Below, one piece after another: positions 20,093-29,364 of a stretch of 64,000 nt of DNA. Made by a program: the position numbers and the translations under genes. This DNA is from SZAS-103 sp036496805. GTDB lineage: Bacteria; Pseudomonadota; Gammaproteobacteria; Xanthomonadales; Xanthomonadaceae. Below the pieces are notes generated by a model, which saw only the letters and a program-made list of their open reading frames with translations, was not told where the DNA came from and did no database searches. Location of the stretch: contig DASXKN010000028.1 in the NCBI GenBank assembly GCA_036496805.1, forward strand, positions 62,001 to 126,000, read 5' to 3'. The stretch's first letter is position 1, and every line of letters begins with the position of its first letter.

Positions 20093-20479
20093 TCAGCGGC
20101 AATACAGCGCAGCCGATCCGTCCGTTACTTGCTCGAAGCCGTTGGGCAGCTCGTGGAATAGCTGCTTTCCGATGCAACGGTAGCCAGTCGGTAACGGCTT
20201 CGGGATACGGGCATGTTGCAGCTCGATCATCCGTTTTTCGCTATCCAGTTGCACTTGCTGCAGCGTTGTTGCTGCGTGCACGGCCGCTTGTCGGGCCAAC
20301 ACTAGCTGCTGTTGCCGGATCGTCGCTACTTGGTGCGCGATGAAAAGTTTCGCGAGGATGGCGCATCCGAATACGAACGCGAAGCCAACGACAGTGAAGA
20401 CAGCTTTTTGCTGCCGGTTCGACTCGTTTTTCCCGGTTGCGGGTGGGCGGCTGCCTGCTCTGTAGTTGTCTTGATCCAT
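20093..20479 (-). CDS. Single-pass membrane protein of unknown function
   Basis: A 128-residue protein with a basic, polar N-terminus, one hydrophobic helix at about residues 26-46 (AVFTVVGFAFVFGCAILAKL), then a helical/coiled stretch rich in Gln (QVATIRQQQLVLARQAAVHA). A small C-terminal module with two cysteines follows (TGYRCIGKQLFHELPNGFEQV, ending ALYC). The terminal module resembles a short Cys-containing tail found in small membrane proteins of Lysobacterales, so this may be a chromosomal gene next to the insertion. The frame is open 11 codons further upstream, and I prefer the ATG at 20479. It is convergent with the helicase gene. Confidence 0.6.
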   Translation of the reverse strand: MDQDNYRAGSRPPATGKNESNRQQKAVFTVVGFAFVFGCAILAKLFIAHQVATIRQQQLVLARQAAVHAATTLQQVQLDSEKRMIELQHARIPKPLPTGYRCIGKQLFHELPNGFEQVTDGSAALYCR

Positions 20480-21247
20480 AGCCGTGCTCGCTCGCTTACG
20501 GACGCTCCGCACGGCTACAGGATGCCACGAAGGTGGCGCACTGGGATCGGGGTCTCTAGCCGCGCTGCTGGCGGGGTAGATGCATCAGTCGGGCTCTCAG
20601 GCAAACCCGGGCGGTCCAGAAGCCGCCACGATTGTCGGCTCCCCTTAACGACGTCGTGAAAGGAGCAGTTGAGACAAAGCACTGAATTTTCGACTGTTCC
20701 TGGTGCAACGCCAGGACGAGAGTCGCCGAAAAATGCGGGTTGGCGACGCCGTAACGCACCGGATTGCTGGTTCGCGACACGGTTTCGAGCTGCCCGAGGG
20801 CAGGTGACCACGGCGCGGGACGTGCGGCTTAGCGACACGGTAACGCGTCGGGGAGTAGGTTCGCGACGGGGCTACGAGGCGACCGCCGACAGGGCCTTTT
20901 GCGCAGTTTTGCCGGTCAGTGGAAACCCCGGCACCCCGGAAATGGCCGTGCGACGCGGTTCTGGGGCGGCACTACTTGCGGCTGGCGAAAACTGGGATAG
21001 CTTGGGTGTCCCTCGATTGAAAGAGCCGGGCAGGGCGCAAGCCCCGCCAGGTTTACCGACGCTGTTGGTCGGTCGATCGGGTGCTCAGGAAGAGCAGCCT
21101 ACGGCCCGCTGGTGCGGTTCGAGGTAGAACGGCACGGATCGCCTCCTGTATCGGGAGGACAACGCATGAGCATCGCTCTCTGGATGTCTCCGAAGGACCT
21201 TCCGGCACAGACCCGTCGGAACGTGTTTCCTTTCCCTGGAGACTCAC
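20480..21247. other. 768 bp without a gene: transposon-end-like region
   Basis: No convincing coding sequence lies here. The stretch holds five degenerate copies of a 13-bp motif (see the repeat entry), several short GC-rich hairpins (for example around 21132-21155, CTCC...GGAG), and the leader of tnsA with a possible ribosome-binding site, GGAGAC, just before ATG 21248. Its position immediately upstream of tnsA, together with the spaced repeats, suggests one end of the Tn7-like element. No terminal TGT/ACA boundary or target duplication could be fixed by eye. Confidence 0.55.
20743..20962 (+). repeat. Array of five 13-bp repeats, possible TnsB-binding sites
   Basis: Copies of a motif close to GCGACACGGTAAC start at 20743, 20774, 20832, 20863 and 20950, most preceded by TT plus one base. 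Spacings of 31, 58, 31 and 87 bp are irregular but similar to the multiple transposase-binding sites inside Tn7-like ends. The copy at 20832-20844 is identical over 13 bp to one at 48442-48454 near the other edge of the island. All copies point the same way, which does not fit opposite ends of one transposon. Confidence 0.55.
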
Positions 21248-21718
21248 ATGAAAGCCAGTACGCAAAACCTGCCGTCCCTTGTGGACCCGCATGTCTGCTG
21301 GTCGCATCGGGACATCCCGCTCTCCCATGGTCACCACGTGCCAGGACGCGTCGCCTGGACGCCCCACGCGCAGTCGGTGCCGGTTGAAAGCCGCCTGGAG
21401 GCCCAGGTCCTCGGCTTCCTGCTGCTCAACCCGCACCTGGTCGCGATCCACTCGCAGCCGTTCACGTTGTCCTACTGGGATGGCGAAAAACACCGGCGCT
21501 ACACGCCGGACTTCCTCGTCGTCATGGATCGATTGACCAGGACGATCGTCCGCTTCGGCTTTGGTTACTGGACGATCGTCGAAGTCAAAGCAGCCCGTCG
21601 CATGGAACGCGAACGGCAACGCATCGCTGGGCCGATGCAAGCGATTCGCGAGCTGCTCGGCTTCGCGACGGTGTGCTTTACCGAGAACGACCTGCCGACA
21701 CGGAGGGCCTTGTCATGA
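21248..21718 (+). CDS. tnsA: TnsA-like transposon endonuclease
   Basis: A 156-residue restriction-endonuclease-fold protein that in Tn7-like elements cuts the 5' ends of the transposon, so that with TnsB the element leaves by cut-and-paste. Expected active-site residues are present: Glu in VESRLEAQ (47 or 51), Asp88 in RYTPDFLVV, and Glu112-x-Lys114 in IVEVKAA. It lacks the extra C-terminal domain of E. coli TnsA that contacts TnsC, so it is a short version. The stop codon overlaps the start of the tniA gene (ATGA), showing tight coupling. It is the first gene of the four-gene transposition operon. Confidence 0.9.
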   Translation: MKASTQNLPSLVDPHVCWSHRDIPLSHGHHVPGRVAWTPHAQSVPVESRLEAQVLGFLLLNPHLVAIHSQPFTLSYWDGEKHRRYTPDFLVVMDRLTRTIVRFGFGYWTIVEVKAARRMERERQRIAGPMQAIRELLGFATVCFTENDLPTRRALS

Positions 21719-23490
21719 GCCTTCGTCTCGAACCAGGAACCCAGTGCGTCGCGAACGGACGCATCGTCCAGATCGACGGCCCTTCGGGCCACTCCGACAT
21801 GATCGTGCGCGATTGCCTCACCGGCGAGATGTGCACGGTCCCGATCCGCAGGATCGAATCGATGCCCAGCGGCGCCACGCGCAGTGGCGAGCTGGGTCAC
21901 ATCACGAAAGACGAGTGGGATCGCTCGGCGGCCCTGGCAGACAGCCTGCGGCCCTTTCACGCGTGCTCGCGCATTCCCGCGGCGGAGATCAAGAAGATCG
22001 CGCGCAAGCACCGGATCAGCGTGCGCCAGGTGCAGCGCGTCCGCTCGAGGTTCCAGCGCAACCCGCGGCCGAGCGGATTGGTGCGGGATCGGGGAGGGCG
22101 GCGGACCGGCACCAACTTGCTCGATCCCAAGGTCGACGAAGTCGTCCGGCACGCGATCCGGACGTTCTACTTCCGTCGCGAGCGCGCCTCCAAGGAGAGC
22201 GTCGTCCGCAAGGCGCAATCAGCGGTGCGTCGGGCCCTCAAGCTCGATCCACCCTCGCGTACCGCGATCCTGGCCCGCATCCGGCAGATGGAGGGCTACG
22301 AGTGTGACCGGGCGCGGTTCGGGGCCAAGAAGGCCAAGCAAAAATGGGAGCCGCGACCGGGCAGCCTGAAGGTGCAGCGTCCTCTGGAACTCATCCAGAT
22401 CGACCACACGCCCGCCGACGTGATCGTGGTCACCGACAATCGGCTCACCGAGCTCGGCCGTCCCTGGGTGACCTTCGCGATCGACGTGGGCACGCGCAGC
22501 GTGCTTGGCTTTTACGTCGCGATGCTCGCGCCTTCGTCGATCTCGGTCTCGCTGTGCATCGAGCACTGCGTACTGCCCAAGCCAGAGAACGATCGCTATC
22601 CCGGCATCTGGCCGATGTACGGCCTACCGACCCGCATCCTCGTCGACAACGGCAAGGACTTCCGTAGCGAAGCGCTGGAGCGGGGATGCCGCGAGCACGG
22701 CATCGAACTTTCATTTCGCCCGGTGCGCACACCGCACTACGGGGCACACATCGAACGCCTGATCGGCAGCATGATGCGACTCACGCACGAGCTCCCAGGC
22801 ACCACCTGCAGCAACGTCAGGGAGCGCGGCGACTACGACAGCGCCAAGCATGCGCGCCTGACCCTGGAGGAATTCCGGGACTGGCTGGTCCAGAAGATCT
22901 GCCGGGAGTACCACACACGCAACCACCGCGAACTGGGCGTCCCTCCGCTGATCGCCTGGGAACGCGGCCTGACCAATGACCAGGGCATCCTAGTCCCGCC
23001 CCGGCTGCTGGCCAACCCGCTCGAATTCCGGATGGAGTTCCTGCCAGGCGAATACCGCCGTGTCACCCGCACCGGGATTGAGTTCCGATGCTCACGCTAC
23101 TGGCACGACGACCTGGCACCGCTGGTCGGGCTCGACCACGACATCCTGGTGCGTTACGACCCGCGCCTGCCTGGTGAGGTCTGGGTGCGACGTCCGGACG
23201 GTGTGCTGGTGACTGTACCGGCCGTTGCGGGCCCCGCCGCCGGCGAGGTGAAGCAGCGCCTGGCTATCGACGATGCCAACCGCAAGCGCCTCGATGATGA
23301 AACCGACAAGGGGTACGAAGCCGCCGAGGCAATTGTCGAACAAGCCCGGCGCACGACCGAGTCCGCCCGACGGGTGGCCCGCAAGGTCGGCAAGGCCCCA
23401 CCTGCAAACCCAACCCTACCGTTGTTCTCCGAGCTGCTCGTGCCTCCGCCCGTGGCGACCGGCGCGATGCGCTCACAGACCTGGAACTGA
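21715..23490 (+). CDS. tniA: Mu/TniA-type DDE transposase (TnsB homologue)
   Basis: The 591-residue transposase that binds the element ends and joins the 3' ends to target DNA. An N-terminal HTH region (about 85-125, including SVRQVQRVRSRFQ) precedes an RNase H-like catalytic domain with Asp in LIQIDHTPADV, Asp in RILVDNGKDF and Glu in PHYGAHIERLIGSM. A Mu-type beta-barrel (around FLPGEYRRVTRTGIEF and YWHDDL) and a charged C-terminal tail for partner contact follow. I chose ATG 21715, which overlaps the tnsA stop, over the longer frame from 21673. TniB follows after 13 bp. Confidence 0.95.
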   Translation: MSLRLEPGTQCVANGRIVQIDGPSGHSDMIVRDCLTGEMCTVPIRRIESMPSGATRSGELGHITKDEWDRSAALADSLRPFHACSRIPAAEIKKIARKHRISVRQVQRVRSRFQRNPRPSGLVRDRGGRRTGTNLLDPKVDEVVRHAIRTFYFRRERASKESVVRKAQSAVRRALKLDPPSRTAILARIRQMEGYECDRARFGAKKAKQKWEPRPGSLKVQRPLELIQIDHTPADVIVVTDNRLTELGRPWVTFAIDVGTRSVLGFYVAMLAPSSISVSLCIEHCVLPKPENDRYPGIWPMYGLPTRILVDNGKDFRSEALERGCREHGIELSFRPVRTPHYGAHIERLIGSMMRLTHELPGTTCSNVRERGDYDSAKHARLTLEEFRDWLVQKICREYHTRNHRELGVPPLIAWERGLTNDQGILVPPRLLANPLEFRMEFLPGEYRRVTRTGIEFRCSRYWHDDLAPLVGLDHDILVRYDPRLPGEVWVRRPDGVLVTVPAVAGPAAGEVKQRLAIDDANRKRLDDETDKGYEAAEAIVEQARRTTESARRVARKVGKAPPANPTLPLFSELLVPPPVATGAMRSQTWN

Positions 23491-23503
23491 CTGGAGACCT
23501 GCC

Positions 23504-24415
23504 ATGAACGATTACAAACACCTTGATCCAGATGTATTGCCGCAAATGGAACTGCCCAAGCCGCTTCGTGCCCTGCACATGCTGGCCGAACGCTTCTTCG
23601 AGCACGAACGGCTCGTTCCCATGCTCGAGTACGCCGAGTTCCTGCACGACATGCCACGGCAGACGCGCGCGAGCGGCTTGATCGTGTCGGGCACGCCCGG
23701 TGCGGGCAAGACGATGCTCGCACAGGCGCTGCTGCGCCGTTACCCGCCCACGCCCGCAAGCAAGAGCCAGCCGCAGCACCTGTCGGTGGCCGGTATCAGC
23801 ATGACCGGTGCCCGCGAGGCCAAGACCCTTTACAACCGTTTGCTCGAGCGGATGGGTGTGCCGGGCGTTTGCCAGTACGCGGGTTCCGACCGGGAACGGA
23901 TGGTGCTGAAGGTGTGCCGAGCTGCCGAGCTTCGCCTGTTGATCGTCGATGAGCTGCAGGACGTGCTCACCTCGACCGACAGGCAACAGCGCATCGCTCT
24001 GGATACGATCAAGTTCCTCATGAACGAACTGCAGATCCCGATCCTGGCGCTGGGCACCGCAAAGGCTCCGCAGGCGATGGCCGTCGACGAGCACTTGCGG
24101 GCGCGATTCCAGCACATGGAGCTGCCGGTCTGGAAGGACGACAAGTACCTGCGCAGCCTGTTGCGCACCCTCGAGCGACGGCTGCCGCTGAGGGAGCCTT
24201 CGATGCTCGCCACGAACGCGATGGTCGATGAGGTCCTCAAGGTCTCTGGTGGTGTCCTCAACCTGGTCATGCGGTCGATCACCTATGCGGCGGCCAGCGC
24301 GGTGGAATCGGGTGCCGAGCAGATCACAGCCGAAGGCATCCGGTTGGCGTTGCTGCGTCCGCCGGTGGCCGTGCTGCGTGCAGCAACTGAGGCCGAAACC
24401 CGCAAGGCTGCATGA
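23504..24415 (+). CDS. tniB: TniB/TnsC AAA+ transposition regulator
   Basis: A 303-residue AAA+ ATPase that links the target-site protein TniQ to the transposase and gives target immunity. Walker A is GTPGAGKTM (about 62-70), and the Walker B region is LLIVDELQDVL. An adjacent stretch, TIKFLMNELQIPILALGT, fits sensor 1, and the arginine region RARFQHMELPVW follows. I use ATG 23504 with a GGAGACC motif upstream, because the longer frame overlaps tniA. Its stop codon overlaps the start of tniQ by 4 bp. Confidence 0.94.
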   Translation: MNDYKHLDPDVLPQMELPKPLRALHMLAERFFEHERLVPMLEYAEFLHDMPRQTRASGLIVSGTPGAGKTMLAQALLRRYPPTPASKSQPQHLSVAGISMTGAREAKTLYNRLLERMGVPGVCQYAGSDRERMVLKVCRAAELRLLIVDELQDVLTSTDRQQRIALDTIKFLMNELQIPILALGTAKAPQAMAVDEHLRARFQHMELPVWKDDKYLRSLLRTLERRLPLREPSMLATNAMVDEVLKVSGGVLNLVMRSITYAAASAVESGAEQITAEGIRLALLRPPVAVLRAATEAETRKAA

Positions 24416-25272
24416 AGGCCATGCCTCAAGCGGTGCGGTGGTGGATCGCGCCGCCCGAGCCCGACGAGTCGATCGGCTCGTGGGTCGCTCGGGCGGCCGT
24501 GTTCTTCGAGCGCCACCCGCTGGCGCTGTGGGCGGATCTGCTCGGGATTCCGGACGGCAGGGCGGTCGATATGGACGATCCGCCCGCGTGGGCGCTCGTG
24601 CGGCTGGCGCGCGCCACGGGCATGTCGCCGCGCCAGCTCTACACGCATCGGCTGGCCGATGCGCCGTGGCTGCTGGCGCAGCACGCTCGGCGCGTGTATT
24701 GCCCATCGTGCCTGTCGGAGCGTGGCGGCGAAGTCCTCGTGCGGCAACGAAAGTGGTTCGGATGCCTACGCACAGCGTGTCCGACCCACCGGGTGCCGTT
24801 GCTAGCCTGGGAGGAGCGCAAGGCACCAATACCTTGGTCGACGGACTATTTGGGTCCGGCTGAACAGGCGATCCTCGATCTCATCGAGCGTGTCGGATCG
24901 ACGCTGGAGGACTGCTTGACCGGCCAAGCCGAGTGGCCGTCGGATTGGCGGGGCGATGCGCTGGCAGCACGCACCACGCTGCTCCGGTTGTGCATCAACT
25001 ACGGTGCGTGGCGATCGCACGCGGGCGTCGCGGACGTCCTCGCCCCGCCGCTGTTGCGCGGCCTGATCCATGGTCCGACCCACCGCATGGACCCTCGAAG
25101 GAAACCGATCTGGGACGACTTTCGGGCGATCGTCGATCCGGCGGTGCGCCGTGCGGCGCTGTGGGTGGTCGCCTGGAAGGTGATTCCCGGTTTGGGAAAT
25201 CGTTTCCGGCCCGGTTGGTTCATTGCCGAGCCCGATAACGTTCCGTCCGAACGTGAAGTAGCCGTTCCGTAA
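24412..25272 (+). CDS. tniQ: TniQ family target-selection protein
   Basis: A 286-residue TniQ protein, the short form rather than the longer TnsD. Family features are the N-terminal PDESIGSWVARAAVF, the leucine/arginine-rich segment around MSPRQLYTHRLAD, and a zinc ribbon with CPSC (about 98-101) paired to a CPTH (about 123-126). It probably recruits TniB to a target, either a fixed attachment site or replication/recombination structures. It is the last gene of the transposition operon. The 96-bp gap to the next gene, which is on the other strand, holds no evident element. Confidence 0.92.
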   Translation: MKAMPQAVRWWIAPPEPDESIGSWVARAAVFFERHPLALWADLLGIPDGRAVDMDDPPAWALVRLARATGMSPRQLYTHRLADAPWLLAQHARRVYCPSCLSERGGEVLVRQRKWFGCLRTACPTHRVPLLAWEERKAPIPWSTDYLGPAEQAILDLIERVGSTLEDCLTGQAEWPSDWRGDALAARTTLLRLCINYGAWRSHAGVADVLAPPLLRGLIHGPTHRMDPRRKPIWDDFRAIVDPAVRRAALWVVAWKVIPGLGNRFRPGWFIAEPDNVPSEREVAVP

Positions 25273-25368
25273 CGGCGGGATGGCGGCGTGCTGTGCGGAT
25301 CGCTGCGTGCAGTCGAATCAACCGGTGCACGTCTGGATTTGCGTGCTTTGACGCGCGCGAACGGGCCA

Positions 25369-25698
25369 TCAGCCGCTGCTGCCGATGATGCGCCCTTTCT
25401 TGCGGTCGACAATCAGGGTGCGTCGCACGGCTTTTCCAACCCCTTTGCCTTCGGCTTTCTCGACCAGGACTTCGCACACCTCAATGTCCTCAGCATGTCC
25501 GGCTGCGCTCGAACGCACTGCTTGCTTGACGCCGGATCGAACCAATCCGGTCGCACCGTACTTGCTGGCCAGGACGTCCGCGCTGGGCGTTGCGGCGTCC
25601 ACGCTGAGTGCGTGCTCGTCCGATGGCTTGCGCTGCGTAACAATCTTGGCTGATGGCAGGGATTGCTTGACGATATCGCGTGTGGTCTTGCGGGTCAT
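25369..25698 (-). CDS. Small basic protein, last gene of the protease operon
   Basis: A 109-residue protein that I do not recognise. It is rich in Lys/Arg, Ser and Ala, with a basic N-terminus (MTRKTTRDIVKQSLP), a central stretch AKIVTQRKPSDEHALSVDA, and a strand-rich end (IEVCEVLVEKAEG, then RRTLIVDRKKGRIIGSSG). No signal peptide or membrane segment is seen. A GAGGG motif 9 bp before ATG 25698 supports the start. It begins 10 bp after the stop of the C25 protease gene, so it is translationally linked to it. Possible roles are a protease substrate, an adaptor or an inhibitor, all inferred from position only. An overlapping frame on the other strand is less convincing. Confidence 0.62.
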   Translation of the reverse strand: MTRKTTRDIVKQSLPSAKIVTQRKPSDEHALSVDAATPSADVLASKYGATGLVRSGVKQAVRSSAAGHAEDIEVCEVLVEKAEGKGVGKAVRRTLIVDRKKGRIIGSSG

Positions 25699-25708
25699 GG
25701 GTTTGCCC

Positions 25709-26836
25709 TCACCAACCGAGTCCGAGGACCGTGAATTGTTCGAAGAGCTTGCGTTCTATGCGCTCGATGGAAGCATGTCGGCCCTTGCCCAGGCGCACGG
25801 CGTACTGCCCTTTGGCGTTGAACAAGGCCTGCGCAGGGCCATGGCCGGCGCGGACGTGCGTCCAGAATCCATCGTGGAGGGGCGCCCCGAAGGAGTCAAA
25901 TGGAGGCGCGATGGGCGAGTAATGCGATCCGGTGCAGCCGACGAAGCCACGCGCGCCCTGAGCTAAACAGCGCAGTGCTAGCGAATCAGCTGCTGTCCGT
26001 GGCGTGAGATTCGGGCGGTTCGCACCGGCTGGCTCGCACACGCTCAGGCCTCCCCAACACGCGCCGGACAGGACGATGGCGCCGGGCTGCACCTGAAGCT
26101 GGGGCAGGTCCAGCGCCTCCACATGGGTTCCGCCCGTCGTTTCACCCCAGTAGCGCGTGGCATCGTTGAAGTCGCCATGCAGCATGAAGTACAGGTGATC
26201 GCCGCGCGCGGCATAGCCAGGTGACGCCGAGGTGTGGGGGTGCGAGCACACGATGGCGTCGGGCCCGTGGAGCTTGGCGAAGATCGGATCGGCAAAGGGG
26301 CGCGCGAGGTTGCGCACGCCGTGCCGGCTTGTGAGTGCTGTGATGGCAGGAGCGCCCAGGGCCGCCAAGAACAGGTTCGCTGACTGTCCATCGGGAATCC
26401 GGCTAACCGGCAGCTCGGGCAATCCATCGTTGTCCTTGTCCCCATACACCCAGTCGCTCCAGACGACGAAGCGGTCCGCATCGCTGCGTCGTTCGGGTGC
26501 ATTCAGGGGCAGGCCTACCGTATCGCGGCGCTCGGATGGGATGACATCCAGACCGCCCAGGATGACGACACCCACGACGTCCTGATGGGTGCGAAGGGTG
26601 TTGCGAACGGCCAGAGCGGCCGTGTCGAGTGGTCGGCCAGGCACGCCATGGATGTCCACCAGAACATGCGGTTGCACGGCGATGCTCGCCAATACGACCT
26701 GCAACGCAGCTGCACCGATGTTGCCCTGAAGTTTCATGCGATCGGTCAGGAACAGCAGCCGAGGCAGCGCGCGGCCTGCGGCCAGGCGGAAGCCGTCGTG
26801 CGGCGCGGGGGGCTTGCGGTTGCGTGCCATCTGCAT
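25709..26836 (-). CDS. C25 (gingipain-type) cysteine protease
   Basis: A 375-residue clan CD cysteine protease, related to gingipains and distantly to caspases. The family marker WVYGDKDNDGLPELPVSRIPD (about 129-149) matches the C25 consensus of an acidic loop before a G/S-R-I/L-P motif. The catalytic pair is His220 in YFMLHGDFND and Cys260 in IVLSGACWGG. No signal peptide is seen, so it acts in the cytoplasm, unlike secreted gingipains. It starts 72 bp after the subtilase gene and is followed by the small basic protein. ATG 26836 or 26830 could be the start. In this context it may be an executioner protease switched on by the ATPase/subtilase pair, which is inference. Confidence 0.8.
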   Translation of the reverse strand: MQMARNRKPPAPHDGFRLAAGRALPRLLFLTDRMKLQGNIGAAALQVVLASIAVQPHVLVDIHGVPGRPLDTAALAVRNTLRTHQDVVGVVILGGLDVIPSERRDTVGLPLNAPERRSDADRFVVWSDWVYGDKDNDGLPELPVSRIPDGQSANLFLAALGAPAITALTSRHGVRNLARPFADPIFAKLHGPDAIVCSHPHTSASPGYAARGDHLYFMLHGDFNDATRYWGETTGGTHVEALDLPQLQVQPGAIVLSGACWGGLSVCEPAGANRPNLTPRTAADSLALRCLAQGARGFVGCTGSHYSPIAPPFDSFGAPLHDGFWTHVRAGHGPAQALFNAKGQYAVRLGKGRHASIERIERKLFEQFTVLGLGW

Positions 26837-26908
26837 TGTCGTCGTCGGGTGTTCCAGGCCTTCGTGCGCGTTCGTCGGAGGCGCCAGGCCAGGTCGAAGG
26901 GGCGCCGG

Positions 26909-29347
26909 TTACCGCCGTGCCCGGGTGCGGGCGGCCACCTGGATGTCGGCGATCTGCGCATGATTGCGGATCATCGAGCGCTTCATGTCATCGAAGACGG
27001 GGGCTTCGCCGTCGATGTCCTCGATGGTCAAGATGGCCACGAAGGGCGTGCCTTCCTCGGGCAGCTCGCCGGCCGAGCGTTCGAGCGATTCGACGGTCAG
27101 GCGCCAACGCGATGAGGTGCCCGTGCCTTGCGGTGCACAGAACGCGTAGGCCTTCACCGGGCTCCACTTGAGTGCGTGGCGGATAAGCTCGGCCTCCTTG
27201 AGCTTCTTCTTGCCGTGAAGGACCTTGGGCATGTTGAGGGCATGGAAGTGCCCGGCGTTCTTTTTGCCTTTGGCGGCCTTCTGGATGACATGAGCGTCGA
27301 GTTGCGTGCGCACGACCTCGTGGCCGTATTTGGAGTCGAGAACGGGCTGTGCAACCAGGGTCAGCCGCCCCCTGCCGCGGCACTTGCCCTGGTGGGTGAG
27401 CGAGGCAGGCCAATCGAACTCGAACTCGAGCCGCTGCCCCTTTGGAATTGTCTCGCTGAACACGACCGTGCCCACGTGCGCATCGCCTGCGAGCGAGGCG
27501 GCGGCGTCCTGGGGAATCCCGAACCCGACCAGATCCCGCGCCAGCTCCTGGAAATTCACCGAGAGCAGTTTCTCGGGAATCCTGGCATGGTGGATGAGCA
27601 GGGCGATAAGCATCTCGCGGGATAGGTCGCCCTCGATCTGGTGGGCGTAGGTGGCGAGGGTCTTGGCCGCCAGTGGTGCGGCGAAGCTGGTGCCGAAGCG
27701 CGAGATGGCGGTGCCTTCTGGGCACGTCGACACCAGGCCCGAGGTCTTGCCCTGGGCGACGGCACATCCGCCGTAGTGGGCCAGGTCGGGCTTGACGCCA
27801 CCGAAGGGCGACGGGCCGCGTCGTGCGTACGCGGCCGGAACCTCGGGCACGAAAGGTTCGAGTCCGTGGAGATTGACCGACGTAACCGATACGTTGGAGA
27901 TCGAGTCGGCCGGACCGCGGATCTGGTCCTGCCGGGCGGTCGCGAGCATGCGCAGCGCGTGCACGTCGTCCTCCGGCCACTCGGGACGGAACGCATTGGA
28001 GGCCAGGTTGCCGGCGGAGATGACGAATATGACATCGTGCTTCTTGGCGATGCCATCCAGACGCAGCGTCTCGTACGCGTATTCGTCGGCATCGATCGGG
28101 CGATCGAAATTGGTGCTGAAGTTGAACACGCGCACGCCGTGGTCGCGCCGGGCCTTGCCCACGACGCGATCGAGCTCGTCCATGAAGCTCTTGACGTCGG
28201 TGTAGTAGCGCTGGAACAGGTCGGGATCGTCCTGGGGAAGCACGCACAGATCCGCCAGGTCACAGCCGTTCGCCTCAGTCGTCACCGCATCGCCGTTGAG
28301 AAAATTCCCGGCCACCAGCAAGCCGCCGATGTAGGTGCCGTGCTCGGCATCGCCGTGCTGCGGCGCCACCACGTTCTCTTGGCAAACGACCCAATCGGCC
28401 AGCGACGGGCCCAGACCTCCGTCGATGATGCCCACGACCGGATAGCGTCGACCGGGTGTGCGCGTGGGCAGCTGGAAGGCGTGGTTGAGCCGGATGCCTT
28501 TGGGTAACCCGCTGTCGACCAAGCGTGCCGGCAGCGCCACCGAGCGCACTAGAAAGCTTCGGGCGAGCAGGGCCGTGGCCTCGCCCAGCCGCTCTCGCCA
28601 TGCCCGATCCGGGGTCGTGGCCGTGGCCGATCCGGCCAGATTCACTAACAGATAGCGGGTGGCATGTAAGCCCTTGCCCAGCACTTCTTCGGTGCAAGCA
28701 CAGCCCACGCCTTCGAGCGCTTCGACGAGCTTGCGGCGCTGTTCGTCGGCGTGAGCGCGCTCGGACGTGTCGAAGGTGAACAACTGCACGATAAGGCTGC
28801 AGGGCGTTCGGCTCTGCGAGAGCCAATGCTCCATTTGCTGCTGCGACAGGGGCAGGCGCCGTTCCGACGACCAGAAGGCGATGCGCTCGATCGCGCCGAC
28901 ATCGCAACGCGCCTGCGTGGGCTTGTCTTCGTGGATGACCTCACCAGTCTTCTGGTCGACGCGTTCGTGCGCCACCAGCTCGACCTGGGCATCGGCGATG
29001 CGCTGTGCCAGGTCGTTCAACGCGTCGGCCGTGACTTGGACGAGCAGTTGGCCGGCGGAGCCCACGCCCACGGGCGGTAGCCGCTTGGGATCGAGCAGGG
29101 TGCGCGGCCGATTCGACTTCGCCAGCGCGTCCTGGACCAGGTCGACGCTGGCCACCGCAACGCGGGAGCGCTTGAAGACGGTAGGCGACTGGGCCAGGCG
29201 CCGGACCTGGGCAGCCAACGTGTCGCGATGCAGCTGGAAGGCGGCATCGTCGCCCTCGTAGTAGTCCTTTCTGCTGCCGCCCGGAGGGCGATCAAACTTC
29301 TGGATGAACTGCACCGTGTTGAGGACCATCTGGACGGGGGAAGCCAT
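26909..29347 (-). CDS. Subtilisin-like S8 serine protease (IetS-like)
   Basis: An 812-residue cytoplasmic subtilase. The catalytic residues are Asp309 (GIIDGG), His336 (EHGTYIGG), oxyanion Asn447 (VISAGN) and Ser554 (GTSFAAP). About 300 residues precede the protease domain and 250 follow it; neither part shows a signal peptide. The closest known arrangement is IetS, the S8 protease of the IetAS two-gene system (ATPase plus subtilase; plasmid stability and anti-phage activity, as I recall). The gene starts 17 bp after the ATPase stop codon with a GGGAGA ribosome-binding motif. The N-terminal region may bind the ATPase or the trigger. It is the second gene of a four-gene operon. Confidence 0.9.
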   Translation of the reverse strand: MASPVQMVLNTVQFIQKFDRPPGGSRKDYYEGDDAAFQLHRDTLAAQVRRLAQSPTVFKRSRVAVASVDLVQDALAKSNRPRTLLDPKRLPPVGVGSAGQLLVQVTADALNDLAQRIADAQVELVAHERVDQKTGEVIHEDKPTQARCDVGAIERIAFWSSERRLPLSQQQMEHWLSQSRTPCSLIVQLFTFDTSERAHADEQRRKLVEALEGVGCACTEEVLGKGLHATRYLLVNLAGSATATTPDRAWRERLGEATALLARSFLVRSVALPARLVDSGLPKGIRLNHAFQLPTRTPGRRYPVVGIIDGGLGPSLADWVVCQENVVAPQHGDAEHGTYIGGLLVAGNFLNGDAVTTEANGCDLADLCVLPQDDPDLFQRYYTDVKSFMDELDRVVGKARRDHGVRVFNFSTNFDRPIDADEYAYETLRLDGIAKKHDVIFVISAGNLASNAFRPEWPEDDVHALRMLATARQDQIRGPADSISNVSVTSVNLHGLEPFVPEVPAAYARRGPSPFGGVKPDLAHYGGCAVAQGKTSGLVSTCPEGTAISRFGTSFAAPLAAKTLATYAHQIEGDLSREMLIALLIHHARIPEKLLSVNFQELARDLVGFGIPQDAAASLAGDAHVGTVVFSETIPKGQRLEFEFDWPASLTHQGKCRGRGRLTLVAQPVLDSKYGHEVVRTQLDAHVIQKAAKGKKNAGHFHALNMPKVLHGKKKLKEAELIRHALKWSPVKAYAFCAPQGTGTSSRWRLTVESLERSAGELPEEGTPFVAILTIEDIDGEAPVFDDMKRSMIRNHAQIADIQVAARTRARR

Positions 29348-29364
29348 CGTTCGTCTCCCTCAAA

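Noticed and set aside
25288..25653. Possible plus-strand gene after tniQ
   Set aside because: It covers the small basic protein gene on the minus strand. The latter has a ribosome-binding site and tight operon spacing, while the plus-strand translation looks like a shadow.
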